64,000 bases of DNA from Amycolatopsis balhimycina FH 1894 (GCF_000384295.1 NZ_KB913037.1:7131533-7195532), one strand, 5' to 3'. Counted from the first letter of the stretch, positions 9,079-18,729 are shown. Notes: generated from the letters alone by a model not told the origin. Program-made: numbers and translations.

Positions 9079-10446
9079 ATGGCGATCAGCGTCTTCGACC
9101 TGTTTTCCATCGGCATCGGCCCGTCGAGCTCCCACACCGTCGGGCCGATGCGGGCGGCACGGACCTTTGTGGACGGACTCGGCGACGATCTCGCCGCGAC
9201 CGCCCGGGTCCAGGCCGAACTGTTCGGTTCACTCGGCGCGACCGGCTTCGGCCACGGCAGCGACAAAGCCGTCCTGCTCGGACTTTCGGGTTCGCGTCCC
9301 GAAGAGATCGACACCGACACCGTGCCGGTGCGCATCGCCCAGATCCGTGAGTCCGGGCGACTGCTTCTGGCCGGCACAAACGAGATCGCGTTCACCGAGG
9401 ACACCGACCTCACGATGCACCGGCGCAAGTCGTTGCCGGCACACCCGAACGGCATGATCTTCCGCGCGTTCGACGCGGCCGGTGGACTGCTGCGGGAGCG
9501 GACGTACTACTCGGTCGGCGGCGGTTTCGTCCGCGACGAGTCGTACGAGACGGACGCGGTGTTCGTCGAGGACGCGACGCCGGTGCCGTACCCGTTCCGC
9601 ACGGGCGCCGACCTGCTCGGGCACTGCGCGTCGACGGGGCTGCCGATCAGCGAGATCATGATGGCGAACGAGCTGTCGTGGCGTTCGCGTGAGGAGGTCC
9701 GCGACGGGCTCCTGGCGATCTGGGCGGTCATGGCCGAGTGTGTCCGCAACGGCTGCTCGCACGAAGGAGTCCTGCCGGGCGGCCTGAAGGTGCCGCGACG
9801 CGCGAAGGCGCTGCACGAGAAGCTCCTGGCCGAGGACGGCGCGGACGACCCGCTGTACGCGATGGACTGGGTCAGCCTGTACGCGCTGGCGGTCAACGAG
9901 GAGAACGCCGCGGGCGGCCGAGTGGTGACGGCCCCGACCAACGGCGCCGCCGGCATCATCCCCGCCGTGCTGCACTACTACCAGCGGTTCATCCGGCACT
10001 CGTCGGACGACGGCATCGTGACGTTCCTGCTCACCGCGGGCGCGATCGGCTCGATCCTCAAGCAGACGGGCTCGATCTCCGGCGCCGAGGTCGGCTGCCA
10101 GGGCGAGGTCGGCTCGGCCTCGGCGATGGCGGCGGCGGCCCTGACCGAAGTCCTCGGCGGCACCCCGGCCCAGGTGGAGAACGCGGCGGAGATCGGCGTG
10201 GAACACCACCTCGGCCTGACGTGCGACCCGGTCGGCGGCCTGGTCCAGATCCCGTGCATCGAGCGCAACGCGGTCGGCGCGTCGAAGGCCATCCACGCGG
10301 CAAGGATGGCCATGCGCGGCGACGGGAGCCACGTGGTGACCCTGGACAAGGCGATCAAGACGATGCGCGAGACGGGCGCGGACATGAGCGTGAAGTACAA
10401 GGAGACCGCCCGCGGCGGCCTGGCGGTGAACGTCATCGAGTGCTGA
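9079..10446 (+). CDS. sdaA: L-serine ammonia-lyase (iron-sulfur type, single chain)
   Basis: A 455-residue one-chain serine dehydratase. The N-terminal part begins [20 protein letters not shown], where SSSHT is the substrate-binding signature. The C-terminal part has [17 protein letters not shown] and the cysteines expected to hold the 4Fe-4S cluster ([31 protein letters not shown]). It deaminates serine to pyruvate and ammonia. As last gene of the riboswitch operon it completes glycine to serine to pyruvate. The ATG is preceded by AGGAAGGGGCGG. Its 3' end overlaps a small antisense-strand gene by 14 nt. Confidence 0.96.
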   Translation: MAISVFDLFSIGIGPSSSHTVGPMRAARTFVDGLGDDLAATARVQAELFGSLGATGFGHGSDKAVLLGLSGSRPEEIDTDTVPVRIAQIRESGRLLLAGTNEIAFTEDTDLTMHRRKSLPAHPNGMIFRAFDAAGGLLRERTYYSVGGGFVRDESYETDAVFVEDATPVPYPFRTGADLLGHCASTGLPISEIMMANELSWRSREEVRDGLLAIWAVMAECVRNGCSHEGVLPGGLKVPRRAKALHEKLLAEDGADDPLYAMDWVSLYALAVNEENAAGGRVVTAPTNGAAGIIPAVLHYYQRFIRHSSDDGIVTFLLTAGAIGSILKQTGSISGAEVGCQGEVGSASAMAAAALTEVLGGTPAQVENAAEIGVEHHLGLTCDPVGGLVQIPCIERNAVGASKAIHAARMAMRGDGSHVVTLDKAIKTMRETGADMSVKYKETARGGLAVNVIEC

Positions 10447-10618
10447 CGCCGGGCTCCTCCGGTTCGGTCGCCAGCCTCAGGCCGACCTCCACCAGGGTCC
10501 AGCCCAGCTGTTGCCGTCTGCTGCCCGTGCGGCGGCGAGGATTCGCCCGGCCCGGCGGCCGGTTGCGCACGCCGTGGTGGAGTTCGGTCTCGCGCTCGTG
10601 GACCAGGTCCTCGGCCAT
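10433..10618 (-). CDS. small conserved-looking protein of unknown function
   Basis: A 61-residue, charged protein from ATG 10618 (a GTG at 10630 would add four residues). It begins [18 protein letters not shown], has an Arg-rich middle and ends with an amphipathic segment, [16 protein letters not shown]. Similar short actinobacterial proteins have a basic middle and a terminal GxxLVxLGxRL helix; that likeness is from memory. It has no membrane segment or known domain and converges with sdaA. Function unknown. Confidence 0.5.
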   Translation of the reverse strand: MAEDLVHERETELHHGVRNRPPGRANPRRRTGSRRQQLGWTLVEVGLRLATEPEEPGVSTR

Positions 10619-10763
10619 CAAGAAGTGCACCGGATCGCCCCCTGCGTCGATGTTCGGTGTCGTGGTCCCATCGTCGCCGAGTGTGGTCGTTGTCTGCCAC
10701 TGGTTTTCCGTGCGGCGAACACAGGGTGACCGGCACCCCCGGAACTCGGCCTAGACTCGCGGG

Positions 10764-11486
10764 ATGGAGTCGACCTCGGTGGTGAATGCCGGTGAAGCGC
10801 TGTTCCGGCCGGTCCGGACGGGCAACGCCTTCGAGGAAACCGTCGAGCGGCTGCTGCAGGCGATCCGGCTCGGCGTGGTCGGCGCGGGGGAGCGGCTGCC
10901 CTCGGAGCGCGAGCTCGCCGAGCGGCTCGGCGTCAGCCGGGTCACGTTGCGCGAAGCCATTCGCGCGCTCTCCGATGCCGGTTACGTGGAGTCACGGCGG
11001 GGTCGGTACGGCGGCACGTTCGTGAACGAAAGCCTGCCCGGGCCCGAGCGGTCACCCGGCGGCAAGGTCGACTCCGTCGCGCTGGAGGACGCGCTGAGCC
11101 TGCGCTACGTCCTCGAGACGGGCGCCGCGGAGATGGCCGCCGCGCGATCGCTCAGCCCGGCCGACCGGCAGCACCTCACCGGCACGCTCGCCGAGGCCGC
11201 GAGCGCCGACCTCGACGACTACCGCCGCAAGGACTCCCGGCTGCACCTGGCCATCGCCGAGGTGACCGCGTCCGGCTCGCTGACCACGGCGATGGCCGAC
11301 GCCCGCTCGCGCGTCAACCAGCTGCTCGACCGGATCCCGCTGCTCCCGCCCAACCTCGGCCATTCGAACACCCAGCACGAGGCGATCGTCGACGCGATCC
11401 TCGCCGGCGACGCGCCCGCCGCCCGGCAGGCGATGGCGGAGCACATCGAAGGCACGGCCTCGCTGCTGCGCGCGTTCCTGGCCTGA
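10764..11486 (+). CDS. FadR/GntR-family transcriptional regulator (FCD domain)
   Basis: A 240-residue regulator. Residues 20-90 form the winged helix of the GntR family (GERLPSERELAERLGVSRVTLREAIRALSDAGYVESRRGRYGGTFV, recognition helix at SRVTLREA). Residues 100-240 form an all-helical FCD effector domain (LRYVLETGAAEMAA, and HEAIVDAILAGDAPAARQAM near the end). FCD regulators usually bind small organic acids. The neighbours (serine catabolism, a PBP) do not show its target, and no operator is obvious just upstream. Confidence 0.88.
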   Translation: MESTSVVNAGEALFRPVRTGNAFEETVERLLQAIRLGVVGAGERLPSERELAERLGVSRVTLREAIRALSDAGYVESRRGRYGGTFVNESLPGPERSPGGKVDSVALEDALSLRYVLETGAAEMAAARSLSPADRQHLTGTLAEAASADLDDYRRKDSRLHLAIAEVTASGSLTTAMADARSRVNQLLDRIPLLPPNLGHSNTQHEAIVDAILAGDAPAARQAMAEHIEGTASLLRAFLA

Positions 11487-11573
11487 CGACGGCGCGCCGG
11501 CCTCTTCACAGGATTCGAACAACCTCGTCAATTCTCCACAGAACCTTTTCACCCGTCCGGCCGTCACTCATTC

Positions 11574-13481
11574 GTGACCATTGCGCCGGAGGAAGAAGAC
11601 CGAAAGCCGGACACCTCGCGCCGCCGCCGTCGGCGGCGCTTTCGCCGCGTCGCGGGCTGGACGGCCGGCACGCTCGTCGGCGTTCCGCTGATCGCTTTCT
11701 GGGTCGCCTACCTCGTGCTCGACGTCCGCAGCCCGCAGGACGTCCTGGCCGGGCTCGACAAGACCGTCATCCTGCAGTACTCGGACGGATCCGAGCTGCT
11801 CAAGGTGCTTCCCGCGGACGGCGACCGGCTGTTCGTGCCCTACTCGAAGGTGCCCGCGAAGCTGCGGGACGCGATCATCGCCACCGAGGACCCCACGTTC
11901 TGGGACAACCAGGGCTTCGACCCCACCGGCATCGGCCGCGCGTTCCTCACCGGGGTCGGCGGCGGCTCGGGGATCACCCAGCAGTACATCAAGAAGTCCA
12001 CCGGAGACGCCGACGCGACGCTCGGGCGCAAATTCGCCGAGCTGGTGCTGGCCACGAAGATCACCCAGGAACAAAGCAAGGAACAGATCTTCGAAAGCTA
12101 CGTCAACATCATCTCCTTCGGCCGCGGCACGTTCGGGCCCGCGGCGATGAACGCGTATTTCGGCAAGAAGCTCGACGATTCGATCACCTGGAGCGAAGCC
12201 GCCTTCCTCGCCGGGATGATCCAGTCGCCGTCGGTGCACGACCCGGCCGCCTCCGGCGACATCCACGCTTCGCGGCGCTGGCAGTACGTCCGCGACAAGC
12301 TCGCCGTCCGCGGATACGTGAAGGGCGGCGAACCGATGGCCTACCCCGGCACCGAGATCCAGCCGCCGTCGGAGACCCGCGCGGGCCGCGTCACCTACGA
12401 CGAATTCCACGTCAAGCAGCAGGTCCTGGCCGAGCTCGACCAGGACGGCTTCCCGCTCGCCCGGCTCCAGCAGGGCACCATGACGGTCGAGACGACCCTG
12501 GACCGCGGGATGCAGGACGTCGCGAGGAAGGCGTTGCTGGACAGGCTGAAGCGCGAGCCGAAGGAGTTCCGCGGCGCTCTCGTCGCGGCCGACCCGAAGA
12601 CCGGCGCCGTCCGCGCCTACTACGGCGGTGACCAGGGCGTCCGCGACTACGCGGGCACGCCGCACGCGCTCGGCTCGGCGTTCTCCCCGTTCACCCTCGC
12701 CGCGGCCCTGCGCCAGGGCTACGGCCCGGACCAGCCGATCCCGTCCCCGGCGAAGGTGGAGTTCCTCGGCGAGAACTTCCAGTACCCGGACGTCTGCGGC
12801 CCGAAGTGCACCCCGCGCAAGGCGATGGTGTCGCACGCGATCACCCCGTTCATCGCGATGGCGAAAAAGGTCGGCCCGGACGCGCTGAGCGAAACCGCGC
12901 GGCAGGCCGGCATCCCGGAAACCGTGGACGGCGTGCCGACCCTGCGGGAGAAGGACGGCTTCCTGATCGGTGCGGGCATCGCGGCCGGCCGGTACGCGCT
13001 GCGGCCGCTGGACGTGATGGGCGCGTACGGGACCTTCGCCGCGGACGGCCGCCGCGCCACCCCGCATCTGGTGGCGAAGGTGCGGAACCAGAGCGGCGAG
13101 GTCGTCTGGGAACACCCGGACACCGCGCAGCCGGCGTTCGGCGAAGACGGCGACCTGAGCCGCCGCGTCGCCGCCGACGTCACCGGCACGCTGGACAGCG
13201 TCCTCCCGGACGGCCGCCCGGCGGCGCTGCGCACCGGCGAGGCCGAGCACGGCATCGGCCCGGACAACCAGGACGCCTGGGCCGTCGGCTACACCCCGCA
13301 GCTGGTCACGGCGGTCTGGGCCGGCTCCGACGACGACCGGCTGCTGAAGGACGCAGGCGGCGCGAAGCTGACCGGCGACGTCGTCCCGGCCGACATCTGG
13401 CGCGGGTTCATGGTCGCCGCCCACCGGGGGCTGCCGGTCCGGCCACTGGCCGCCGGCCGCCCACCGGTGGGGCGGCGGTGA
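11574..13481 (+). CDS. class A penicillin-binding protein with degenerate transpeptidase motifs
   Basis: A 635-residue bifunctional-type PBP. It has a poly-Arg cytoplasmic N-terminus (16-25), one membrane anchor (about 28-50), a GT51 glycosyltransferase domain (about 70-245) and a penicillin-binding domain (about 310-610). The glycosyltransferase looks intact: Glu105 in ATEDPTFW, GSGITQQYIKK, and SKEQ (Glu170) in SKEQIFESYVN. The transpeptidase does not. The S-x-x-K box reads S368-A-F-S371, the S-x-N box reads S420-H-A, and the K-T-G-T box reads R553-T-G-E556. It therefore probably polymerises glycan strands without crosslinking, or has a structural role. GTG start. Confidence 0.9.
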   Translation: MTIAPEEEDRKPDTSRRRRRRRFRRVAGWTAGTLVGVPLIAFWVAYLVLDVRSPQDVLAGLDKTVILQYSDGSELLKVLPADGDRLFVPYSKVPAKLRDAIIATEDPTFWDNQGFDPTGIGRAFLTGVGGGSGITQQYIKKSTGDADATLGRKFAELVLATKITQEQSKEQIFESYVNIISFGRGTFGPAAMNAYFGKKLDDSITWSEAAFLAGMIQSPSVHDPAASGDIHASRRWQYVRDKLAVRGYVKGGEPMAYPGTEIQPPSETRAGRVTYDEFHVKQQVLAELDQDGFPLARLQQGTMTVETTLDRGMQDVARKALLDRLKREPKEFRGALVAADPKTGAVRAYYGGDQGVRDYAGTPHALGSAFSPFTLAAALRQGYGPDQPIPSPAKVEFLGENFQYPDVCGPKCTPRKAMVSHAITPFIAMAKKVGPDALSETARQAGIPETVDGVPTLREKDGFLIGAGIAAGRYALRPLDVMGAYGTFAADGRRATPHLVAKVRNQSGEVVWEHPDTAQPAFGEDGDLSRRVAADVTGTLDSVLPDGRPAALRTGEAEHGIGPDNQDAWAVGYTPQLVTAVWAGSDDDRLLKDAGGAKLTGDVVPADIWRGFMVAAHRGLPVRPLAAGRPPVGRR

Positions 13482-13485
13482 GCGG

Positions 13486-14142
13486 TCAGCGCACCAGGGC
13501 CAGCACGAACCCGTCGTGCCCCTTGGCGCCCACGGTCTGCACGGCCGTCGCGTCCAGCCGCGGCTCGGCGGCGAGCAGGTCGAACATCTCCCGCGCGCCC
13601 CGGACGTTCGGGTCGGTGCTGCCGGCGTCCGTCACGTGGCCTTGGCGGACGACGTTGTCGACCACGATCGTCGTGCCCGGCCGCGCCAGCTCCAGCGCGG
13701 CGCGCACGTAGTTCGCGAGGTTGACCTTGTCGGCGTCGATGAACACGAAGTCGAACGGCCCGGACAGCGCCGGGAGCGTGTCCAGTGCGGCGCCGACGCG
13801 GATGTCGGCGACGTCATCGCCGAACCCCGCCCGCGCCAGGTTCGCCTTCGCGACTTCGGCGTGCTTCGGATCGTATTCGCAGGTCACCAGCTTGCCGCCG
13901 GGCGGGAGCGCGCGAGCAAGCCAGATCGTGCTGTACCCGCCGAGCGTGCCGATCTCGAGGATCGTCCGCGCGCCCGCCATGCGGGCCAGCAGGTGCAGCA
14001 GCTTGCCCTGGTTGGGCGCGACGGCGATCGACGGCAGCCCGGCGGCGGCCGAGTCGGCGAGCGCGTCGTCGAGCACCGGATCGGGGGCGAGCAACGCGCT
14101 GTTGAGGTAGTCGTCGATTTCGGCCCAGGTCTTGTCGGTCAT
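13486..14142 (-). CDS. class I SAM-dependent O-methyltransferase
   Basis: A 218-residue methyltransferase of the cation-dependent caffeoyl-CoA/catechol type. Motif I is ILEIGTLGGYST (61-72), the acidic residue after beta-2 is in CEYDPKHAEVA, and metal ligands are expected at FIDADK (134-139) and D162-N163 (VVDNVV). Length fits the family. The acceptor is probably a vicinal diol or catechol but cannot be named. It converges with the PBP gene, with only 4 nt between the two stops. Confidence 0.9.
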   Translation of the reverse strand: MTDKTWAEIDDYLNSALLAPDPVLDDALADSAAAGLPSIAVAPNQGKLLHLLARMAGARTILEIGTLGGYSTIWLARALPPGGKLVTCEYDPKHAEVAKANLARAGFGDDVADIRVGAALDTLPALSGPFDFVFIDADKVNLANYVRAALELARPGTTIVVDNVVRQGHVTDAGSTDPNVRGAREMFDLLAAEPRLDATAVQTVGAKGHDGFVLALVR

Positions 14143-14179
14143 GGCACCTCCGAACCCAATCTAGCCGGGCCCGGCGACC

Positions 14180-14269
14180 GGGCGCCTGGTGACGGACTTC
14201 GTGACAGGCGCGCCGGACCCGGAGCTGGCGGCGGCCCTGGACCCGGCCCGGCTTTCCCGCCCGGCTTGA
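14180..14269 (+). pseudogene. possible 3' remnant of an FAD-dependent oxidoreductase gene
   Basis: A short frame opening just before 14180 and ending at TGA 14267-14269 translates to LVTDFVTGAPDPELAAALDPARLS, cut here to its core. This resembles the C-terminal end of amino-acid-oxidase-type flavoproteins. There is no start codon or upstream domain. It may be the decayed tail of a lost gene. The likeness rests on a few residues only. Confidence 0.2.
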
Positions 14270-14367
14270 GGCTCGGCCCAAACGCACCCAATGCCACATC
14301 GGGGCGCATGAGGCCGACCCCGCTGAGGTGCGATCATGCTCACCGGAACCGAAGGCGGAAGGTGGAC

Positions 14368-15690
14368 ATGGACGACTACCGCGTCGTCGCGGACGCCCTT
14401 GCCGCCGACATCGAGGCCGGCCGTCTCCGGCCCGGCGACCGGCTGCCGCCGCAGCGCCGGTTCGCGCGGGAGCGCGGCGTCGCGAACTCCACCGCCGCCC
14501 GCGTCTACGGCGAACTCGTCCGGCGCGGTCTGGCCGTCGGGGAAGTCGGCCGCGGCACGTTCGTCCGCGCCGCGAAGCGGCCGCCCGAACCGGCTCTCGC
14601 CGAGCCCGGCGACGCGCGCGTCGACCTCGAACTCAACTTCGCCGTCCTGCCGGGGGAATCCGCGCGGCTGGCCCGCGCGCTGGAACCGTTGCTGCGCGAG
14701 GACGTCCTCACCGCGGCCCTGCACCCGATCGGCGCCGCGGGCACCCCGGTGGCCCGGACGGCGGTGGCCGCGCTGCTCGCCCGCGGCGGCTGGCGGCCGG
14801 ACCCGGCGGCGATCCTGTTCACCGGCAACGGCAGGCAGGCCATCGCGGCCGCGATCGCCGCGTTCGTGCCGGTGGGGGAGCGGCTCGCGGTGGAGTCGCT
14901 GACGTACCCGGTGGTGAAGGCCCTGGCCGCGCGGCTCGCCGTGGAACTCGTGCCGATCGAGACGGACGAGTCCGGCCTGGTGCCCGAGGCGCTGGCCGCG
15001 GCCGGGCCGGTGCGCGCGCTGTACGTCCAGCCGACCCTGCACAACCCGCTCGGCACGACGATGCCCCCGGCACGCCGCGCCGCGCTCGCCGAGGTCGTCG
15101 CCCGCCTGGACCTGCCGGTGATCGAGGACGGCATCTACACGTTCCTGCGGGACGACGTCCGCCCCTTCGCCGCGTACGCGCCGGAGCGGACAGTCTTCGT
15201 CGACAGCCTGTCCAAGCGGGTCGCCCCCGGGCTGACGGCGGGGTTCCTCGTGCCGCCACCGGCTTGGACCGCGCGGCTCGCGTCGTCGGTGCGTTCGGGC
15301 GGCTGGGCCGCGTCGCGTTTCGCCGTCGAAGCGGCGACGCAGTGGATCGTGACCGGCACCCTCGCGGAGGTCGAAGCCGCCAAACGCCGTGACGCGGCCG
15401 CGCGGGCGTCGGTGGTCGCGGAGAAGCTGCCGGGACTGCGCGGCGACGCGGCGTCGTACCACCGCTGGTGGGAGCTGCCGGAGCGGTGGCGGGCGGAGAC
15501 GTTCGTCGCGGCCGCGGCGCGCCGCGGGATCGCCCTGTCCCCGGCGGCGGCGTTCGCGGTGCTGCCGGGGCACGCGCCGAACGCCGTGCGGATCGCGGTG
15601 TCGGCCCCGCCGGTGGAAACGCTCTCCGCGGCGCTCGACGTCCTGGCCGGGCTGGCGAGCGGAAGCCCGGACGACCTGGTGGCCGACTGA
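14368..15690 (+). CDS. MocR/PdxR-type regulator (GntR HTH fused to aminotransferase fold)
   Basis: A 440-residue protein with an N-terminal GntR winged helix (residues 5-70, LRPGDRLPPQRRFARERGV and STAARVYGELVRRGL) joined to a fold-type I aminotransferase domain (90-430). The PLP lysine is Lys283 in DSLSKRVAPGLTAGF. YVQPTLHNPLGTTM and VIEDGIYTFLRDD are also typical. MocR proteins use PLP as effector ligand rather than catalysing transamination. I chose ATG 14368 because GGCGGAAGG precedes it; the much longer open frame upstream runs over the methyltransferase gene. It may control the flavoenzyme gene 92 nt downstream. Confidence 0.9.
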   Translation: MDDYRVVADALAADIEAGRLRPGDRLPPQRRFARERGVANSTAARVYGELVRRGLAVGEVGRGTFVRAAKRPPEPALAEPGDARVDLELNFAVLPGESARLARALEPLLREDVLTAALHPIGAAGTPVARTAVAALLARGGWRPDPAAILFTGNGRQAIAAAIAAFVPVGERLAVESLTYPVVKALAARLAVELVPIETDESGLVPEALAAAGPVRALYVQPTLHNPLGTTMPPARRAALAEVVARLDLPVIEDGIYTFLRDDVRPFAAYAPERTVFVDSLSKRVAPGLTAGFLVPPPAWTARLASSVRSGGWAASRFAVEAATQWIVTGTLAEVEAAKRRDAAARASVVAEKLPGLRGDAASYHRWWELPERWRAETFVAAAARRGIALSPAAAFAVLPGHAPNAVRIAVSAPPVETLSAALDVLAGLASGSPDDLVAD

Positions 15691-15782
15691 CAGCCGCCGC
15701 CGGCGCTCTACCAGCGCCGTGTGCGGCTCGCGGCAGGAGCCGCCGCCACCCTTCGGTTGTCACGCGATCGAAGGAGCAACGG

Positions 15783-16934
15783 ATGCACACCCCAGTCACG
15801 ATCATCGGCGCCGGTCTCGGCGGCCTCACCCTCGCCCGCGTCCTGCACGTCCACGGGATTCCGGCCACGGTCTACGAAGCCGAGCCGTCCCCGAAGGCGC
15901 GGACGCAGGGCGGGATGCTCGACATCCACGACTACAACGGCCAGCTCGCCGTCGAGGCGGCCGGCCTGTTGGACGAGTTCCGCGGCCTGGTCCTGGAGGG
16001 CAGGCAGGCGATGCGGGTCCTCGGCCGGGACGGGACCGTGCTGGCCGAGAAAGCCGACGACGGCACGGGCGGGCGCCCGGAGGTGCAGCGCGGCGACCTG
16101 CGGCGGATGCTGCTCGACGCGCTCCCGGACGGCACTGTCCACTGGGGACACAAGGTGACCGGTGCCCGGACCCTCGGCGACGGCCGGCACGAGGTGACCT
16201 TCGCCGACGGCGGCACCGTCGTCACCGGCCTGCTGGTCGGTGCGGACGGCGCGTGGTCGCGGGTCCGGCCCCTGCTGACGGCGGCGAAACCCGAATACGT
16301 CGGCGAAGCCTTCGTCGAGATCTACCTGTTCGACGCCGGCACCCGCCACCCCGTGGCCGGCAAGACGGTCGGGGGCGGCTCGCTCATGGCGCCGGCCTCG
16401 GGCAAGGAAATCCACGCCCACCGGGAGAGCGGGGACATGCTGCACGTCTACGTGTCGCTCACCCGGTCGCTCGACTGGTTCGCCGCCATCGACTTCACCG
16501 ATCCCGCCGCGGCCACCGCCCGGGTCGCGGCGGAGTTCGACGGCTGGGCCCCGGAACTCACCGCGCTCATCACCGAGGGCGACACCGCGCCCGTCCTGCG
16601 ACCGCTCTACACCTTGCCGATCGGGCACCGGTGGGAGCGGGTGCCGGGGGTGACGCTGATCGGCGACGCGGCCCATGTCATGCCGGCCAACGGCGAAGGC
16701 GCCAACCTGGCCATGCTCGACGGCGCCGAACTCGGCCTGGCCCTCGCCGCGCACCGCGGCGACGTCGAAGCCGCGCTCGCAGGGTACGAGGAGGCCATGT
16801 TCCCCCGCAGCGCCGAGGTGGGGGCCGAGGGCGCCGAGTTCGGCGAGCTCCTCGCCGGCGTGGCCGACGAGGACGTCCCGCGGGTCCTGATCGAGGCGTT
16901 CGCCGCGCTCACCGAGGCAGGACGCGCTTCCTGA
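15783..16934 (+). CDS. FAD-dependent monooxygenase, TetX-like
   Basis: A 383-residue single-component flavoprotein monooxygenase. The dinucleotide-binding motif is IIGAGLGGLTLARVLHVHG (residues 7-25). The TQGGMLDIHDYNGQLA segment is typical of the TetX-like subgroup. The second FAD motif is LIGDAAHVMPANGEGANLA, with the GD of the DG/GD motifs. It should hydroxylate an aromatic or polyketide-like substrate using NADPH and O2. Resistance to a tetracycline-type compound is possible but not shown. GAAGGAG precedes the ATG. It follows the MocR gene on the same strand and converges with the next gene 1 nt after its stop. Confidence 0.88.
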   Translation: MHTPVTIIGAGLGGLTLARVLHVHGIPATVYEAEPSPKARTQGGMLDIHDYNGQLAVEAAGLLDEFRGLVLEGRQAMRVLGRDGTVLAEKADDGTGGRPEVQRGDLRRMLLDALPDGTVHWGHKVTGARTLGDGRHEVTFADGGTVVTGLLVGADGAWSRVRPLLTAAKPEYVGEAFVEIYLFDAGTRHPVAGKTVGGGSLMAPASGKEIHAHRESGDMLHVYVSLTRSLDWFAAIDFTDPAAATARVAAEFDGWAPELTALITEGDTAPVLRPLYTLPIGHRWERVPGVTLIGDAAHVMPANGEGANLAMLDGAELGLALAAHRGDVEAALAGYEEAMFPRSAEVGAEGAEFGELLAGVADEDVPRVLIEAFAALTEAGRAS

Positions 16935-16935
16935 G

Positions 16936-18729
16936 TCAGGGGGCGTACTTGCCGACGAAGCTGCCGCAGGTGACGACGCGGCCCGTCAGCCGGGCCTGGA
17001 TCGCCTTCTCCAGGCCCAAGAAGTCGAACACCGGTGTGTCGGCCGGGATCGACTCCGGGACCGGGCCGCCCGTCGCGAGCATCCGGTACGAGTCCGTCTG
17101 GAACAGGACCAGGTAGCCGCCTTCGCGGTTCAGCTCGTCCGCCGTCGCGAGCATGCGCTCGGGCGCGTCGCCGACGATCTCCAGCGGCAGCGGCCATTCG
17201 AGGGGGAACGGGTTGCGCAGGCCGAACGCGGGGTAGGCGAACGGGCTGTCCGGCAGGATCGCCGTCCGTGCGGCCGGGAAGCGGTCCAGGCAGTCGCGGA
17301 TCTGCCGGACGAAGGTGAACGTCGACGGGTTCGTGCGGATGCCGGACATCGCCGGGGTGACCGCGCCGAGATCCTCGGTCAGCCGGTCGTGGCCGACGTC
17401 GAGGTAGGCCGCCTGGTCGTGGCGGGCCACGACGGCCCAGCCGCAGACTGCCACCAAGGTCAGTCCGGCCGTCGCGGTCACCCAGCGCCGCGGCGGCCGG
17501 GGCCGCGGCGGCACCACCTGGCCGAGCAGCAGCAACGACGTCAGCGCGAGCGTGCCGGTGAGCAGCGTCGGCGTGTCGTTGCCCCACGACAGGCTGATCA
17601 TGAAGCCGGTGGCGAGCACCAGCAGCCCGGCCCACGGCACTTTCCGCCGCACGGCCGCGTTCACCGGCACGCTCACCACGACGATCCACCACAGCACGTC
17701 CGCCCAGCGCGTGGAGCCGGTGAACCCACCGTCGACGACGGTCCAGACGATCGCGGCCGCGCCGGCGAGCACCAGCACCCACGACGCCGCCCGCCCGGCC
17801 GCGCCGAGCCGGTCACCGGGCAGCCGGACGGCCAGCAGCACCACGGCGATCGCGGCGAAGAAGCCCAGTCCGCGCACCGGCGGCCTGGTCAGCGCCTCCG
17901 GATCGTCGAGCCACAGCCCGAGCAGCCGTTCGCCGTAGGCGGGCAACCCGCCGGTGAGCTGCTCGACCATCTCGGCGAAGCCGCCGCCCAGGCTCACCCA
18001 CGTCACGTACGCCAGCCCGGGCGCGGCCAGCGCGAGGAGGTCGAGGACCAGCCGCAGCGCGCGTCGCGTGCCCGCCCGTGTCGCCGGGTGGAGCAGCAGC
18101 CAGACGACGCCGATCACCGCGGCCGGCGCGAAGCTCTGCTTGACGAGCACCGCGCAGCCGAGCAGCACCAGCCCGCCGCGGCGGGCGAGCGCGTGGCCGC
18201 TGCACCTGCCGCTCAAACCGGCGTCCAGCGCCCAGGCACCGCACGCGGTCAGCGCGATGCCGTCGATGGTGTGCCAGGCCATCAGCGGGAAGGCGTTGAG
18301 GTTGATGAGCGACGCCGCCGCGACCATCGCCGTCATGCCCGGGCCCCAGTCCAGCACCCGGCGGCGCGTGACGAGCGTGGCGAACGCGATCGTCGCCACG
18401 ATGATCTCGATCATGGCCAGGAAGCTCGACCCGAAGAACAGCGGCATCGGCAGCGCGTAGTCGGCGATGTGCAGGACGGCGGACCCGAGCGGGCGGGCGG
18501 AGATGATGTCGGCGTGCGGGACTTCGCCGTGCAGCACGCGCCACGCCTGAGCGAGGATGAACCCCTGGTCGGAGGGGTGGAAGCCGAAGCGGCCGACGCG
18601 CAGTTCGGTGGCCAGCGCGAGCAGCAGCACCCAGCAGGCGTGCATGCTCCAGCGCAGCAGCGGCCTCACCGGTTTCGCGGGAGCCGGGTCCGGCGCGGTG
18701 GCGGTCTGCGCAGGACTCGCCACGTCCAC
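16936..18729 (-). CDS. multi-pass membrane protein, GT-C glycosyltransferase-like
   Basis: A 597-residue protein with about ten hydrophobic helices between residues 28 and 430 and a soluble C-terminal part of about 160 residues. An acidic motif (FHPSDQGFILAQAWRVLHG) falls in the first extracytoplasmic loop, where GT-C glycosyltransferases have their catalytic Asp/Glu. That layout suggests transfer of a sugar from a polyprenyl-phosphate donor in the cell envelope. I cannot assign a family or substrate. The start shown is GTG 18729. A 55-nt palindrome lies about 100 nt upstream. Confidence 0.75.
   Translation of the reverse strand: MDVASPAQTATAPDPAPAKPVRPLLRWSMHACWVLLLALATELRVGRFGFHPSDQGFILAQAWRVLHGEVPHADIISARPLGSAVLHIADYALPMPLFFGSSFLAMIEIIVATIAFATLVTRRRVLDWGPGMTAMVAAASLINLNAFPLMAWHTIDGIALTACGAWALDAGLSGRCSGHALARRGGLVLLGCAVLVKQSFAPAAVIGVVWLLLHPATRAGTRRALRLVLDLLALAAPGLAYVTWVSLGGGFAEMVEQLTGGLPAYGERLLGLWLDDPEALTRPPVRGLGFFAAIAVVLLAVRLPGDRLGAAGRAASWVLVLAGAAAIVWTVVDGGFTGSTRWADVLWWIVVVSVPVNAAVRRKVPWAGLLVLATGFMISLSWGNDTPTLLTGTLALTSLLLLGQVVPPRPRPPRRWVTATAGLTLVAVCGWAVVARHDQAAYLDVGHDRLTEDLGAVTPAMSGIRTNPSTFTFVRQIRDCLDRFPAARTAILPDSPFAYPAFGLRNPFPLEWPLPLEIVGDAPERMLATADELNREGGYLVLFQTDSYRMLATGGPVPESIPADTPVFDFLGLEKAIQARLTGRVVTCGSFVGKYAP

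Noticed and set aside
13516..14367. Long in-frame extension upstream of the MocR regulator
   Set aside because: It runs antisense through the O-methyltransferase gene and gives Arg/Ala-rich nonsense. The real start with a ribosome site is 14368.
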